From: Qipengyuania xiamenensis
GTDB lineage: Bacteria; Pseudomonadota; Alphaproteobacteria; Sphingomonadales; Sphingomonadaceae
DNA: 64,000 nt
Direction of reading: 5' to 3'
Assembly: GCF_019711495.1 (NCBI RefSeq)
Contig: NZ_JAIGNM010000001.1
Location: 124,001 to 188,000, forward strand
Below, in pieces: positions 44,542-53,942 of the stretch (position 1 is the stretch's first letter; each line of letters begins with the position of its first letter). Under the pieces are notes generated by a model that was not told where the DNA came from, ran no database searches, and was given only the letters and a program-made list of their open reading frames with translations. The translations under genes and the position numbers were made by a program.

Positions 44542-45354
44542 GTGGCGATTACCGAGACAGCCTACGCCAAGATCAACCTCGCGCTGCATGTCCGCAAGCG
44601 GCGCGAGGACGGCTATCATGAACTCGAGACGCTCTTCGCCTTCGTCGATGCGGGCGATATCCTGACGGCGCGTACTGCCGAGCAAGACACGCTCCAGGCC
44701 GTGGGCGAGTTTTCCGGGGCACTCGACGATCCGTTCGACAACCTTGTGATGCGGGCGCTTGGAAAGTTACCCCGCGCAGACGGTCTGGCGCTGACGCTGG
44801 AAAAGAACCTTCCAGTCGCCGCAGGACTGGGCGGCGGATCCGCCGATGCAGGGGCCGTATTCCGCATTGTGCGGGAAGCCTACGGACTGCCAGACGACTG
44901 GCACGAGCGGGCCGGCAAGCTAGGGGCGGATGTGCCGGCCTGCGTAGAGAGCCGTACCTGCGTCGGCCGGGGCACGGGTACCGAACTCGAGCGGGCCGAC
45001 GACAGCCTGGAGGGCATGGCGGTCCTGCTCGTGAATCCGCGCGTGCCGCTTTCGACCGGTCCGGTGTTCAAGGCATGGGACGGTGAGGATCGCGGGGCTC
45101 TTCCGCAGGGAAATTCGCGAACGATCGCCCTTGAAGGTCGCAACGATTTGGAAGCACCTGCAATCTCGCTTTGTCCGCAGATTGCCGATGTTCTGGCCGT
45201 ATTGCGCGGAACCCAGCCGTTTCTCGCCCGTATGTCCGGTTCTGGGGCAACTTGTTTTGCGCTTTATGAATCACAATCCGCGCGTGACGATGCAGCTGCG
45301 CGCATTGCTGCCGGTCATTCCGACTGGTGGCAGTTGAAAGGTAAAATTCGATGA
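44542..45354 (+). CDS. ispE: 4-diphosphocytidyl-2-C-methyl-D-erythritol kinase
   Basis: This GHMP kinase phosphorylates CDP-methylerythritol in the MEP isoprenoid pathway. The 270 residues begin with the family N-terminus AYAKINLALHV near residues 7-17. The GHMP motif PVAAGLGGGSADAGA is near 91-105 and the C-terminal LARMSGSGATCFALY near 229-243. GTG 44542 places the motif correctly. The stop overlaps the N-formylglutamate amidohydrolase start (ATGATGA). Confidence 0.93.
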   Translation: MAITETAYAKINLALHVRKRREDGYHELETLFAFVDAGDILTARTAEQDTLQAVGEFSGALDDPFDNLVMRALGKLPRADGLALTLEKNLPVAAGLGGGSADAGAVFRIVREAYGLPDDWHERAGKLGADVPACVESRTCVGRGTGTELERADDSLEGMAVLLVNPRVPLSTGPVFKAWDGEDRGALPQGNSRTIALEGRNDLEAPAISLCPQIADVLAVLRGTQPFLARMSGSGATCFALYESQSARDDAAARIAAGHSDWWQLKGKIR

Positions 45355-46079
45355 TGATCGACAACCTGCCTTACCGACAGGTCGCCGTAGATGATGTCCG
45401 TCCCGGAGGCCTGCTTTGCGTGGCCGATCATGCATCCAATTACGTGCCCGACGGGATCGATCTCGGGATCGATCGATCACTGCTGAACGAGCATATTGCA
45501 GTCGATATCGGGGTGGAGGGCATCGCCGACCGGCTGGCCCGCCGTCACGGTATCCCCGCACATATTGCCTGCGTCAGCCGGCTGGTCTGCGATTTCCATC
45601 GCAACGAGGATGATCCGGCAGTTGTGCCCACCGAAAGCGACGGACGCCTCGTGCCCGGCAACATCGGTGCGGATGTGGAGGCGCGGCTCAACCTGTTCCA
45701 TCGTCCCTATCACTACGAGCTTGGCAAGCTGATCAAGCGGCTGAAGCCGCGTATGCTGATCGCGCTGCACAGCTTCACGCCGAGCCTCGAGACGAGCGAC
45801 GAAGAGCGTCCTTGGGAAGTCGCGCTGCTCTACAACAATGACGACCGCGCCGCCCGTCACGCGATCCGCCTGTTCGGCGAGCAGGGGCTGACCGTCGGCG
45901 ACAACGAGCCCTATTCGGGCAAGCAGCTCAATGCGACGATGGACCGCCACGCTGAAGCGCACGGCATCCCTTATTGCACCGTCGAGATCCGGCAGGACCA
46001 GATCGACACCAAGGCAGGGCAGGCGCGCTGGGCCGTGATGCTGGCCGACGTGCTGGGCCGGGTGGCGCTCGAGGTCTAA
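45351..46079 (+). CDS. N-formylglutamate amidohydrolase
   Basis: This 242-residue metal-dependent amidohydrolase releases glutamate and formate from N-formylglutamate, as in histidine degradation. Family blocks are [10 protein letters not shown] near residues 24-33, [15 protein letters not shown] near 79-93, IALHSFTP near 137-144 and TVEIRQDQI near 209-217. Substrate specificity may vary, since no hut genes are nearby. It starts at ATG 45351, overlapping the ispE stop; the second ATG at 45354 is also possible. Confidence 0.85.
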   Translation: MMIDNLPYRQVAVDDVRPGGLLCVADHASNYVPDGIDLGIDRSLLNEHIAVDIGVEGIADRLARRHGIPAHIACVSRLVCDFHRNEDDPAVVPTESDGRLVPGNIGADVEARLNLFHRPYHYELGKLIKRLKPRMLIALHSFTPSLETSDEERPWEVALLYNNDDRAARHAIRLFGEQGLTVGDNEPYSGKQLNATMDRHAEAHGIPYCTVEIRQDQIDTKAGQARWAVMLADVLGRVALEV

Positions 46080-46167
46080 AGCCCGCCTTGGCAGGCCCTT
46101 CAACAATCTTACGTTAGCACCGACGTTTCTCTCTGCTAGGCACGAGGCCCGCAAAGAGAGACTGTCG

Positions 46168-48024
46168 ATGCCGCAATACCGTTCACGTACAACCACTCAC
46201 GGCCGCAACATGGCGGGCGCGCGAGGCCTGTGGCGCGCCACAGGGATGAAAGACGAGGATTTCGGCAAGCCGATCATCGCGGTGGTGAACAGCTTCACCC
46301 AGTTCGTGCCGGGCCATGTCCACCTGAAGGATCTCGGACAGCTGGTTGCGCGCCAAATCGAGGCGGCGGGCGGGGTTGCCAAGGAATTCAACACGATCGC
46401 GGTCGATGACGGCATCGCCATGGGCCATGACGGCATGCTCTATTCGCTGCCCAGCCGCGACCTCATTGCCGATAGCGTCGAATACATGGTCAACGCCCAT
46501 TGCGCCGATGCGATGGTCTGCATCTCCAATTGCGACAAGATCACGCCGGGCATGCTGATGGCATCGATGCGTATCAATATTCCGACCGTCTTCGTAAGTG
46601 GCGGCCCGATGGAAGCGGGCAAGGTGGTAGTGAAGGGCAAGGAAGTCGCGCTCGACCTCGTCGATGCGATGGTGGCCGCTGCCGACGAGAGCTACACCGA
46701 CGAGGAAGTGGCCGAGATCGAGCGCTCAGCTTGCCCGACCTGCGGCAGCTGCTCGGGCATGTTCACCGCGAACTCGATGAACTGTCTGACCGAAGCACTG
46801 GGTCTTTCCCTGCCCGGGAATGGGTCGACACTGGCAACGCATGCCGACCGTCAGGGCTTGTTCGAGCGCGCAGGGCGCCTCGCGGTGACGCTGGCGCGCC
46901 GCTACTACGAAGAAGACGAAGAAGGAGTGCTGCCGCGTTCCATCGCCACTTTCGAAGCCTTCGAGAACGCGATGAGCCTCGATATCGCCATGGGCGGATC
47001 GACCAACACCGTGCTCCACCTGCTCGCCGCTGCGCATGAGGCGGGCGTCGACTTCACCATGGCCGATATCGACCGCCTCAGTCGCAAGGTGCCCTGCCTG
47101 TCGAAGGTCGCCCCGGCGAAAAGCGACGTCCATATGGAAGACGTCCATCGCGCCGGCGGGATCATGTCGATCCTTGGCGAACTGGAGAAAGCCGGGTTGC
47201 TTCATACCGCGCTTCCGACCGTGCACAGCCCGACAATGGGCGATGCGCTGGACGATTGGGATATCGGCCGCACGCAGAACAACAAGGTGCACGAATTCTA
47301 CTCGGCAGCGCCCGGCGGTGTGCCCACGCAGACCGCCTTCAGCCAGTCGGCCCGGTGGGAATCGCTCGACCTCGATAGAGTGGGCGGGGTGATCCGCAGC
47401 GCCGAGCACGCCTTCAGCCAGGATGGCGGCCTCGCAGTCCTCTACGGCAATATCGCCCGCGACGGGTGCATCGTGAAGACCGCTGGTGTCGACGAGAGCA
47501 TCCTGACCTTCTCCGGGCCGGCCAAGGTCTACGAGAGCCAGGACGATGCCGTCACCGCGATCCTCACCGAGCAGGTGAAGGAAGGCGATGTCGTCGTCAT
47601 CCGCTACGAAGGACCGCGTGGCGGCCCGGGCATGCAGGAAATGCTCTACCCGACCAGCTACCTCAAATCGAAGGGGTTGGGTGCGGCCTGCGCCCTGCTG
47701 ACCGACGGGCGCTTTTCCGGAGGCACTTCGGGCCTATCGATCGGCCATGTTTCTCCCGAAGCTGCGGAAGGCGGCGAGATCGGCCTTGTCGAGGATGGTG
47801 ACATGATCGAGATTTCGATCCCAGAGCGCACGATCAATCTTGCGGTCAGCGACGAAGAGCTTGCCCGCCGCCGCGCTGCGATGGACGCCAAGGGTGAAAA
47901 TGCTTGGTCCCCGTCGGCTCCGCGCCCGCGAAAGGTCAGCCAGGCGCTGGAAGCCTATGCGGCGATGACTACCTCTGCGGCACGCGGCGCAATTCGCGAT
48001 GTTTCCCAGATCAAGCGTCGGTAG
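46168..48024 (+). CDS. ilvD: Dihydroxy-acid dehydratase
   Basis: This enzyme dehydrates dihydroxy-acids in valine and isoleucine synthesis. The 618 residues carry the iron-sulfur ligands in [12 protein letters not shown] near residues 118-129 and [19 protein letters not shown] near 191-209. Further blocks are [10 protein letters not shown] and [16 protein letters not shown] near 512-527, the substrate site. The sequence fits the [4Fe-4S] type in the IlvD lineage. AAGAGAGA precedes ATG 46168. An 88-base spacer separates it from the previous gene and probably holds its promoter. Confidence 0.96.
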   Translation: MPQYRSRTTTHGRNMAGARGLWRATGMKDEDFGKPIIAVVNSFTQFVPGHVHLKDLGQLVARQIEAAGGVAKEFNTIAVDDGIAMGHDGMLYSLPSRDLIADSVEYMVNAHCADAMVCISNCDKITPGMLMASMRINIPTVFVSGGPMEAGKVVVKGKEVALDLVDAMVAAADESYTDEEVAEIERSACPTCGSCSGMFTANSMNCLTEALGLSLPGNGSTLATHADRQGLFERAGRLAVTLARRYYEEDEEGVLPRSIATFEAFENAMSLDIAMGGSTNTVLHLLAAAHEAGVDFTMADIDRLSRKVPCLSKVAPAKSDVHMEDVHRAGGIMSILGELEKAGLLHTALPTVHSPTMGDALDDWDIGRTQNNKVHEFYSAAPGGVPTQTAFSQSARWESLDLDRVGGVIRSAEHAFSQDGGLAVLYGNIARDGCIVKTAGVDESILTFSGPAKVYESQDDAVTAILTEQVKEGDVVVIRYEGPRGGPGMQEMLYPTSYLKSKGLGAACALLTDGRFSGGTSGLSIGHVSPEAAEGGEIGLVEDGDMIEISIPERTINLAVSDEELARRRAAMDAKGENAWSPSAPRPRKVSQALEAYAAMTTSAARGAIRDVSQIKRR

Positions 48025-48062
48025 CCCTTGCTAGGGAGCGCGCGGCGTGGCAGCCGCTTCCT

Positions 48063-49472
48063 ATGGCCCCAAGTTCGAAATCTCGCAGCGCCGGTGCGGT
48101 CCTGACCGTCGAACAGATGGCTGCGGCAGAGCGCGCCGCCATGGATGCCGGTGTTTCCGAATGGGAGCTGATGCAGCGAGCGGGCGAAGGCGCGGCTCGA
48201 TGGGTTGCGCGCATGTCCGGCGGCCGGACTGTCGGCGTGCTGTGCGGCCCCGGAAACAATGGGGGCGACGGATATGTCATCGCCGATTACCTACAGCGAT
48301 CGGGCATTTCGGTCTCGGTGGTGGCCCCAAAGCCTCCCGCGACCGATACGGCGAAAAGAGCGCAGGACAATTGCTCCGCTGCAATTTCGAGCGACGGGTT
48401 TCCAGCAGCAGAGGTTTATGTCGATTGCCTCTTCGGATATGGATTGTCGCGGCAGGTCGAGGGCGCATTCGCCGCCTTGCTGGAGGATTTGCGGCACGCG
48501 AGTGGCTACAAGATCGCGATCGACATCCCGAGCAGCATAGCGAGTGACAGTGGCGCACGGCTCGGCCCCTCGGTCGAATATGATCTCACCATTGCCCTCG
48601 GCGCGTGGAAGCAGGCGCATTTCATCATGCCGGCAATGGCAGCGATGGGAGAAAAGCGCCTCGTCGATATCGGCCTCGATATCGACAACGACGCGACGTG
48701 CCTTAGCGCAGCGCCGCAGATTTCATCGCCCGCTCCTGACGCGCACAAGTATCGTCGCGGTTTGCTCGCAGTGGTGGCGGGCGAGATGCCCGGAGCGCCA
48801 CTCCTTGCTGCAGAGGCCGCAATGCGAAGCGGGGCCGGCTACGTTAAATTGCTGAGCGACCATTCCCACCCCGACGCTCCCGCCGAGCTCGTTGTCGAGG
48901 GCGGTGGTCTTACGAAAAGGCTTTCGGACGGGCGCATTTCCGCGATCCTCATTGGACCGGGCCTTGGTCGAGAGACGACCGGGAAAGAAAAACTCTCGAT
49001 TGCTCTCGCTACTGGCAGGCCAATGGTGCTCGACGCCGATGCCTTGCACCTCCTGACACCGACCACACTCGAAGGCTGCAATGCGGCGCATATCGCCGTG
49101 ACACCGCACGAGGGTGAGTTGCATCAGCTTTGCGCGGCATTCGCGATTGACGCGGAGACCAAGATCGACCGCGCCTGCGGCCTGCATGAGAAAACAGGCA
49201 TGACGGTCCTTGCCAAGGGGCCGGATAGTATCCTTGTCGGCAAAGAAGGCGTCCGGTTCTTCAACCGCGGGCCAAGCTGGCTGTCCGCAGCGGGGACAGG
49301 CGATGTCTTGGCCGGGATTGCGGCGTCGCGCCTTGTCGTGAATGGCGATCTGCAGCTCGCGCTGGAAGAAGCGGTCTGGATCCATCATGAAGCTGCGCGT
49401 ATCGCGGGTGCGGCCTTCACCGCCGGCGAACTCGCACAGCACGTCAACCTGGCACTGGAAAGCTTCCTATGA
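48063..49472 (+). CDS. nnr: Bifunctional NAD(P)H-hydrate epimerase/dehydratase
   Basis: This protein repairs hydrated NAD(P)H. The 469 residues fuse an N-terminal YjeF-type epimerase (CGPGNNGGDGYVIADYL near 62-78) to a C-terminal ADP-dependent dehydratase (YRRGLLAVVAGEM near 230, AVTPHEGELHQL near 350, SAAGTGDVLAGIAASRL near 408-424). GTGDVLAG is the catalytic block. ATG 48063 is chosen; in-frame sequence upstream overlaps ilvD. The stop overlaps the start of the methyltransferase gene (ATGA). Confidence 0.93.
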   Translation: MAPSSKSRSAGAVLTVEQMAAAERAAMDAGVSEWELMQRAGEGAARWVARMSGGRTVGVLCGPGNNGGDGYVIADYLQRSGISVSVVAPKPPATDTAKRAQDNCSAAISSDGFPAAEVYVDCLFGYGLSRQVEGAFAALLEDLRHASGYKIAIDIPSSIASDSGARLGPSVEYDLTIALGAWKQAHFIMPAMAAMGEKRLVDIGLDIDNDATCLSAAPQISSPAPDAHKYRRGLLAVVAGEMPGAPLLAAEAAMRSGAGYVKLLSDHSHPDAPAELVVEGGGLTKRLSDGRISAILIGPGLGRETTGKEKLSIALATGRPMVLDADALHLLTPTTLEGCNAAHIAVTPHEGELHQLCAAFAIDAETKIDRACGLHEKTGMTVLAKGPDSILVGKEGVRFFNRGPSWLSAAGTGDVLAGIAASRLVVNGDLQLALEEAVWIHHEAARIAGAAFTAGELAQHVNLALESFL

Positions 49473-50662
49473 GCGAAGAAACGATCCTTCGCATCGCGGC
49501 GAAGGGCGATGGCGTTACCGAGAGCGGTCGCCACGTCGCGGGTGCGGTCACGGGTGATACCGTCAAATCGGACGGTTCCATCGTCCCGGGTGAGCACCAT
49601 GTGGAGCCTCCCTGCCGCCATTTCGGCACATGCGGCGGCTGCCAATTGCAGCAGGCGGACGAAGCCGCGCTCCGCCAGTTCGTGACCGAGAGAGTGGCCT
49701 TCGCCGCGCAGTCGCAGGAAATCCCAGTGGGCGAATTGCTGCCCACCCATCTTTCGCCTCCAAGGACGCGGCGGCGCGCGACCCTGCATGGCCTGAAGGC
49801 GGGGAAGGGCGCGGTTCTGGGTTTCCGCGAGGCACGCAGCAACCGTGTGGTCGATATGCGGGAATGTCACATACTAGAGCCGGCGCTCTTCGCCCTGGTC
49901 GATCCCTTGCGTTCGCTGCTGGCTGCTCATGCAGGCAAGGGTCCGATCGACATCTCTCTCACGCTTGCCGACCAGGGCGCGGACTGTTCCTTGAAGGGAT
50001 TCAGTGCAGACGGGCTCGCGGCAACGGAGGCGCTGCTCGACTTTGCGCGCGATCACGGTCTGGCGCGGCTGTCGCTTGATCAGGGTTTCGGAGCGGAAAC
50101 GGTGTGGGAGCCGGATCCTGTAACCGTAACGCTGGGGCAGGTTCCGGTCGGGCTGCCGCAGAATTCCTTCCTCCAACCCACCCGGGACGGCGAGGCTGTT
50201 CTTGTAGATGATGCAAAGGCCTTTGCAGAAGGCGCCACAACGATTGCCGACCTGTTCGCCGGGCTCGGTACTTTTGCCTTTTCGCTCGCAGGACCTGCCA
50301 AGACGCTGGCGGTGGAGGCCGCGCGCGATGCGCACCTGTCCTGCAAGAGCGCTGCAAACAGCAGGGGCGTACCGGTCCATACGCTTCATCGTGACCTGTT
50401 TCGTAATCCTCTCACGGCTGAGGAATGCGGCCGCTTCGGTGCAATCGTCCTCGATCCGCCTCGTGCCGGAGCGCGCGAGCAAATTGCCCAGATCGCGCAG
50501 AGCACTGCCACGCGGGTCATCTATATCAGCTGCAATCCGTCAAGCTGGGCGCGCGATGCCAAGGCACTGGTCGACGCTGGTTTCAAGCTGGAGAAATTGC
50601 GGCCTGTGGGGCAGTTCCGCTGGTCATCGCATGTGGAGCTGACGAGCTACTTCACGCGGTAA
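49469..50662 (+). CDS. TrmA/RlmD family RNA (uracil-5) methyltransferase
   Basis: This is a SAM-dependent methyltransferase for uracil C5 in tRNA or 23S rRNA, 397 residues. A short N-terminal region with TRAM-like features (IAAKGDGVTESGRHVAGAV) precedes the [4Fe-4S] cysteines CRHFGTCGGC near residues 49-58 and RECHIL near 131. SAM motifs are ADLFAGLGTFAFSLAG near 268-283 and VLDPPRAGA near 327-335, and the catalytic Cys is in YISCNPSSWARD near 349-360. The exact target (RlmD, RlmC or TrmA type) is not resolved; the cluster cysteines favour the Rlm group. Confidence 0.9.
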   Translation: MSEETILRIAAKGDGVTESGRHVAGAVTGDTVKSDGSIVPGEHHVEPPCRHFGTCGGCQLQQADEAALRQFVTERVAFAAQSQEIPVGELLPTHLSPPRTRRRATLHGLKAGKGAVLGFREARSNRVVDMRECHILEPALFALVDPLRSLLAAHAGKGPIDISLTLADQGADCSLKGFSADGLAATEALLDFARDHGLARLSLDQGFGAETVWEPDPVTVTLGQVPVGLPQNSFLQPTRDGEAVLVDDAKAFAEGATTIADLFAGLGTFAFSLAGPAKTLAVEAARDAHLSCKSAANSRGVPVHTLHRDLFRNPLTAEECGRFGAIVLDPPRAGAREQIAQIAQSTATRVIYISCNPSSWARDAKALVDAGFKLEKLRPVGQFRWSSHVELTSYFTR

Positions 50663-50667
50663 AAAAG

Positions 50668-50988
50668 CTAGGCGCCAATGCACTTCGCTTCGGTAAATGC
50701 CAGCAGTCCGCCGTAGGTCTCCAGCATCTCCCCATCGACATCTTCGTCCTCGATGATGATGTCGAGCCGGTCTTCCATCTCGGTGAACAGCGTTGCGACG
50801 GCCATGGAGTCCAGTTCGGGCAGGTGACCGAAGAGGCCGGTTTCGGCGTCGAACTCTTCCACGCGCTCGGCCTCCAGCGACAGCACGTCGCTGAGGATTG
50901 CGCGCAGCTTCTCGTCGATCGCCATCCGGCTGAGGCCGAGTGCGTTCTCCGGTTCGTCCTGGCCGGTGGTTTCAGTCTGGCCGTTCAT
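50668..50988 (-). CDS. Acyl carrier protein (XrtA locus type)
   Basis: This is a 106-residue acyl carrier protein. The phosphopantetheine site is the Ser in PELDSMAVATL near residues 57-67. The N-terminal extension is longer than that of housekeeping AcpP. A start at 50925 (MAIDEKLRA) would give a standard 85-residue protein but lacks a good ribosome binding site. It diverges from the adjacent acyl-CoA ligase gene across 108 bases, and such ACPs are common partners of the ligase in exosortase A loci. A role in an acylated exopolysaccharide pathway is inferred. Confidence 0.85.
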   Translation of the reverse strand: MNGQTETTGQDEPENALGLSRMAIDEKLRAILSDVLSLEAERVEEFDAETGLFGHLPELDSMAVATLFTEMEDRLDIIIEDEDVDGEMLETYGGLLAFTEAKCIGA

Positions 50989-51096
50989 GCGAGAATGGTT
51001 TCCCCTGCTGACAAAGCGGCTTGCCCTTAGCGGCGCCTCTGGCGGGGCGCAAGGCAGCTAGCGGCCTTGCACTGGGGCCACCAAGGCACGATAGCG

Positions 51097-52635
51097 ATGA
51101 TCATGACCAGCGCGCCCAGTGTACCCGATCCAGATCCCCGTCCCTTGGACTGGGTGATCGAGAGGGGGGAAGCCGAAGCTCCTGCACTCACCCTGCGGGA
51201 CAAGGTACTGACTTTCCAAGAGGCGAGGAACCGTGTCGGCGCCCTGGCAGCTTGGCTATCCCGGAACCTGTCCAAGGGCGATCGTGTCGCGAGCTGGGTC
51301 GCAAAGACCGAACTCGCCTGCCTTATGCCGCTGGCCGCCGCGCGGGCAGGGGTGGTCCATGTTCCGGTAAACCCCCTCCTGAAGCGAGCGCAGGTAGCGC
51401 ATATCCTTGCCGACTGCGGTGCCCGGATGCTGATCGGCACGAAGGCGCGGATGGCTTCGCTGGAAGACGGCGATACGCCGACAGATTGCGTGCTGCTTAC
51501 CGAGGAAGCAGCCTGGTCGTCGGTTGAAGAATTGGGCGAGAACCTCGGTCCGTCCTCCCACGACCCCGCGGATCTGGTCGCAATCCTCTACACAAGTGGT
51601 TCAACCGGTAGCCCCAAGGGGGTCATGCTCAGCCATGCCAATCTCTGGTTGGGAGCAGTATCGGTCGTCCACTATCTCGGCCTTGCGGCAGATGATGTGA
51701 CCCTGGGTGTGCTGCCCTTCAGCTTCGACTACGGCCAGAACCAGCTTTTGAGCACATGGTATGCGGGAGGGTCGGTCGTCCCTCTCGACTACCTGTTCGC
51801 CCGCGATGTCGCCAAGGCTTGCGCAAAGCACGGTGTGACGACGCTTGCCGCTGTGCCGCCGCTCTGGGTGCAATTGCTCGAGGTCGAATGGCCGGCAGAA
51901 GCGGTGGCGTCAATGCGCCGATTGACCAATTCGGGTGGCGCCCTGACCGTCGAAATCGTATCCGGTTTGCAGGATAAGTTACCGCAATCGGATATTTTTC
52001 CAATGTATGGCCTTACCGAGGCATTCCGCTCGACTTACCTCGATCCGGAACTGGTGGACGAGTTTCCAACCTCGATGGGCCGCGCCATTCCATTCGCCGA
52101 AATTCTCGTGATCGATGACAAGGGCGGAGTTTGCGGACAGCAAGAGGAGGGGGAACTGGTCCACTGCGGACCGCTGGTCGCGCAAGGGTATTGGAACGAC
52201 CCGAAACGCACGGCCGAACGATTCAAACCGGCGCCCAAAGCCTCGCATTACGGAGGCACCGCGGTCTGGTCGGGCGATCGCGTGATGCGCGCTGAGAACG
52301 GCCTGCTCTATTTCGTTGGGCGCCGCGATGCGATGATCAAGTCTTCGGGTAACCGCATCAGCCCGCAAGAGATCGAAAGCGCTGCCTTGGCGACGGGCCT
52401 GGTGGCGGAAGCCGTCGCGCTGGGTGTTGCCGATGAAAGGCTGGGCCACGCTATCCATCTTGTCGTCCGCGCTTCCGCAGGCTCCGAGGAGGTCGAGAAA
52501 GACTTGCAAAAAGCCCTCGCACGAGATTTGCCGAATTTCATGCAGCCCCACGTGATTCATTGGCGCGATGCCATGCCGCTCAATCCCAATGGAAAGATCG
52601 ATCGCACCGCGCTCGCCAGGGAGATCGCAGCATGA
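51097..52635 (+). CDS. Acyl-CoA ligase (AMP-forming), exosortase A system-associated
   Basis: This 512-residue AMP-forming ligase has the P-loop LYTSGSTGSPKGVMLSH near residues 166-182, the adenine motif MYGLTEAFRSTYL near 305-317, the hinge YFVGRRDAMIKSSGNRISP near 406-424, and the C-terminal LNPNGKIDRTAL. GSTGSPKGV and the EAF signature resemble the exosortase A/PEP-CTERM ligase group (TIGR03098-type). ATG 51097 follows CAAGGCACG; an upstream TTG is a shadow. The stop overlaps the PLP decarboxylase start (ATGA), forming a coupled pair. In that group it probably loads the nearby ACP or a polymer-building acid; substrate unknown. Confidence 0.85.
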   Translation: MIMTSAPSVPDPDPRPLDWVIERGEAEAPALTLRDKVLTFQEARNRVGALAAWLSRNLSKGDRVASWVAKTELACLMPLAAARAGVVHVPVNPLLKRAQVAHILADCGARMLIGTKARMASLEDGDTPTDCVLLTEEAAWSSVEELGENLGPSSHDPADLVAILYTSGSTGSPKGVMLSHANLWLGAVSVVHYLGLAADDVTLGVLPFSFDYGQNQLLSTWYAGGSVVPLDYLFARDVAKACAKHGVTTLAAVPPLWVQLLEVEWPAEAVASMRRLTNSGGALTVEIVSGLQDKLPQSDIFPMYGLTEAFRSTYLDPELVDEFPTSMGRAIPFAEILVIDDKGGVCGQQEEGELVHCGPLVAQGYWNDPKRTAERFKPAPKASHYGGTAVWSGDRVMRAENGLLYFVGRRDAMIKSSGNRISPQEIESAALATGLVAEAVALGVADERLGHAIHLVVRASAGSEEVEKDLQKALARDLPNFMQPHVIHWRDAMPLNPNGKIDRTALAREIAA

Positions 52636-53858
52636 AGCCCCTCGGCCCCATTCCCGAAGGTTTCGAGACCATCGATGGCGAACTGGCGATCGGGGGCAGG
52701 AGGAGCAGCGAACTGGTGGAAATGGCTGGTCGCACGCCGCTTTTCGTCTATTCGAAAGACAGGATCGCAAGTCGCATCGCCTCGCTGCGCAGTGCCATGC
52801 CCGATCGCATCAAGATCAATTATGCGATCAAGGCCAATCCCTATCCCGCGCTGCTGGATTTCATCGCGCCCTTGGTCGACGGGCTGGACATTGCCTCGGG
52901 CGGCGAACTCGACCTCATCCGGAATGCCGGCATCGACGGATCGCGGGTAAGCTTTGCGGGACCGGGAAAACGGGACGAAGAGCTCGAGGCCGCCATCAAG
53001 GCTGGCGTCACGCTAAATCTCGAAAGCGAGAACGAGGCACGCCGCGCACTGGAAATCGCCGACCGGCTTGGCGTGCAGCCTCGCCTTGCGATCCGCGTGA
53101 ACCCCGATTTCGAGCTCAAGGGCTCGGGTATGAAAATGGGGGGAGGAGCTAAACCCTTCGGTGTCGATGCGGATCGCGTACCCGAACTGGCGCGGACCAT
53201 CATCGACGCGGGCTGTGAATGGCGCGGATTGCACATTTTTACCGGTAGCCAAGCCCTGTCCGCCGAAGCGGTGATCGAAACACAGGCAAATGTCCTCGAG
53301 CTTGCGCTGCGCCTGGCGAACGAGGCGGGAGTGGGACTGCCCAAGCTCAATATGGGCGGCGGTTTCGGCATTCCCTATTTCAACGGCGACGAGCCTCTGG
53401 ACATCGCATCGGTCGGCGACGCTCTTGGAAACCTTTTCAATAAGCGCGAGCAAGATGTTGCAGAAACTGAACTATTCATCGAACTCGGGCGTTATCTTGT
53501 CGGCGAGGCCGGTGTCTACCTCACGCGGATCGTCGACCGCAAGGAAAGCCACGGCGAAACCTATCTCGTGACCGATGGCGGCCTGCACCACCAGCTGGCT
53601 GCCTCGGGAAATTTCGGCACGGTGGTGCGGCGCAATTATCCGCTCGCGATCGCCACACATTTCGATGCCGAACCCGTCGAAACGGCAAATGTGGTCGGCT
53701 GCCTGTGTACGCCTCTCGACCGGCTTGCCGACAAGGCGCATCTGCCGCACGCAGAAGTCGATGATATCGTGGCTGTTTTCTGCGCCGGAGCCTATGGCGC
53801 CAGCGCGTCACCGAGCGCCTTTCTCGGGCAGGGACCGGCTGCCGAGATGCTGGTATGA
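52632..53858 (+). CDS. PLP-dependent decarboxylase, exosortase A system-associated
   Basis: This is an alanine-racemase-fold PLP decarboxylase of the Orn/DAP/Arg decarboxylase 2 family, 408 residues. The PLP lysine is in INYAIKANPYP (Lys67). The substrate-side blocks include HIFTGSQALS near 202-211, GGGFGIPYF near 240-248, FIELGRYLVGEAG near 281-293 and VFCAGAYGASASPS near 383-396. It resembles the TIGR03099-type protein of XrtA loci. It is translationally coupled to the ligase. Its role is presumably to make an amino-sugar or amine component of the extracellular polymer; that is inference from context. Confidence 0.85.
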   Translation: MKPLGPIPEGFETIDGELAIGGRRSSELVEMAGRTPLFVYSKDRIASRIASLRSAMPDRIKINYAIKANPYPALLDFIAPLVDGLDIASGGELDLIRNAGIDGSRVSFAGPGKRDEELEAAIKAGVTLNLESENEARRALEIADRLGVQPRLAIRVNPDFELKGSGMKMGGGAKPFGVDADRVPELARTIIDAGCEWRGLHIFTGSQALSAEAVIETQANVLELALRLANEAGVGLPKLNMGGGFGIPYFNGDEPLDIASVGDALGNLFNKREQDVAETELFIELGRYLVGEAGVYLTRIVDRKESHGETYLVTDGGLHHQLAASGNFGTVVRRNYPLAIATHFDAEPVETANVVGCLCTPLDRLADKAHLPHAEVDDIVAVFCAGAYGASASPSAFLGQGPAAEMLV

Positions 53859-53874
53859 GAAACTCATCAACGTT

Positions 53875-53882
53875 TTAACCAT
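53875..53882 (+). promoter_or_regulatory. TTAACCAT, CtrA half-site-like motif before the ATPase gene
   Basis: TTAACCAT lies 61 bases before the ATPase start in an unusually AT-rich stretch. It equals the known alphaproteobacterial CtrA half-site. A full TTAA-N7-TTAA site is not present, so this is only suggestive. Confidence 0.25.
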
Positions 53883-53942
53883 AATTAGGGCGTAAACACG
53901 CGTACACGACAGGCGACACACAGGACCGACAGGACCGGGACC

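Noticed and set aside
48026-48037. CCCTTGCTAGGG after ilvD as a terminator
   Set aside because: The stem is only four bases and no T-run follows.
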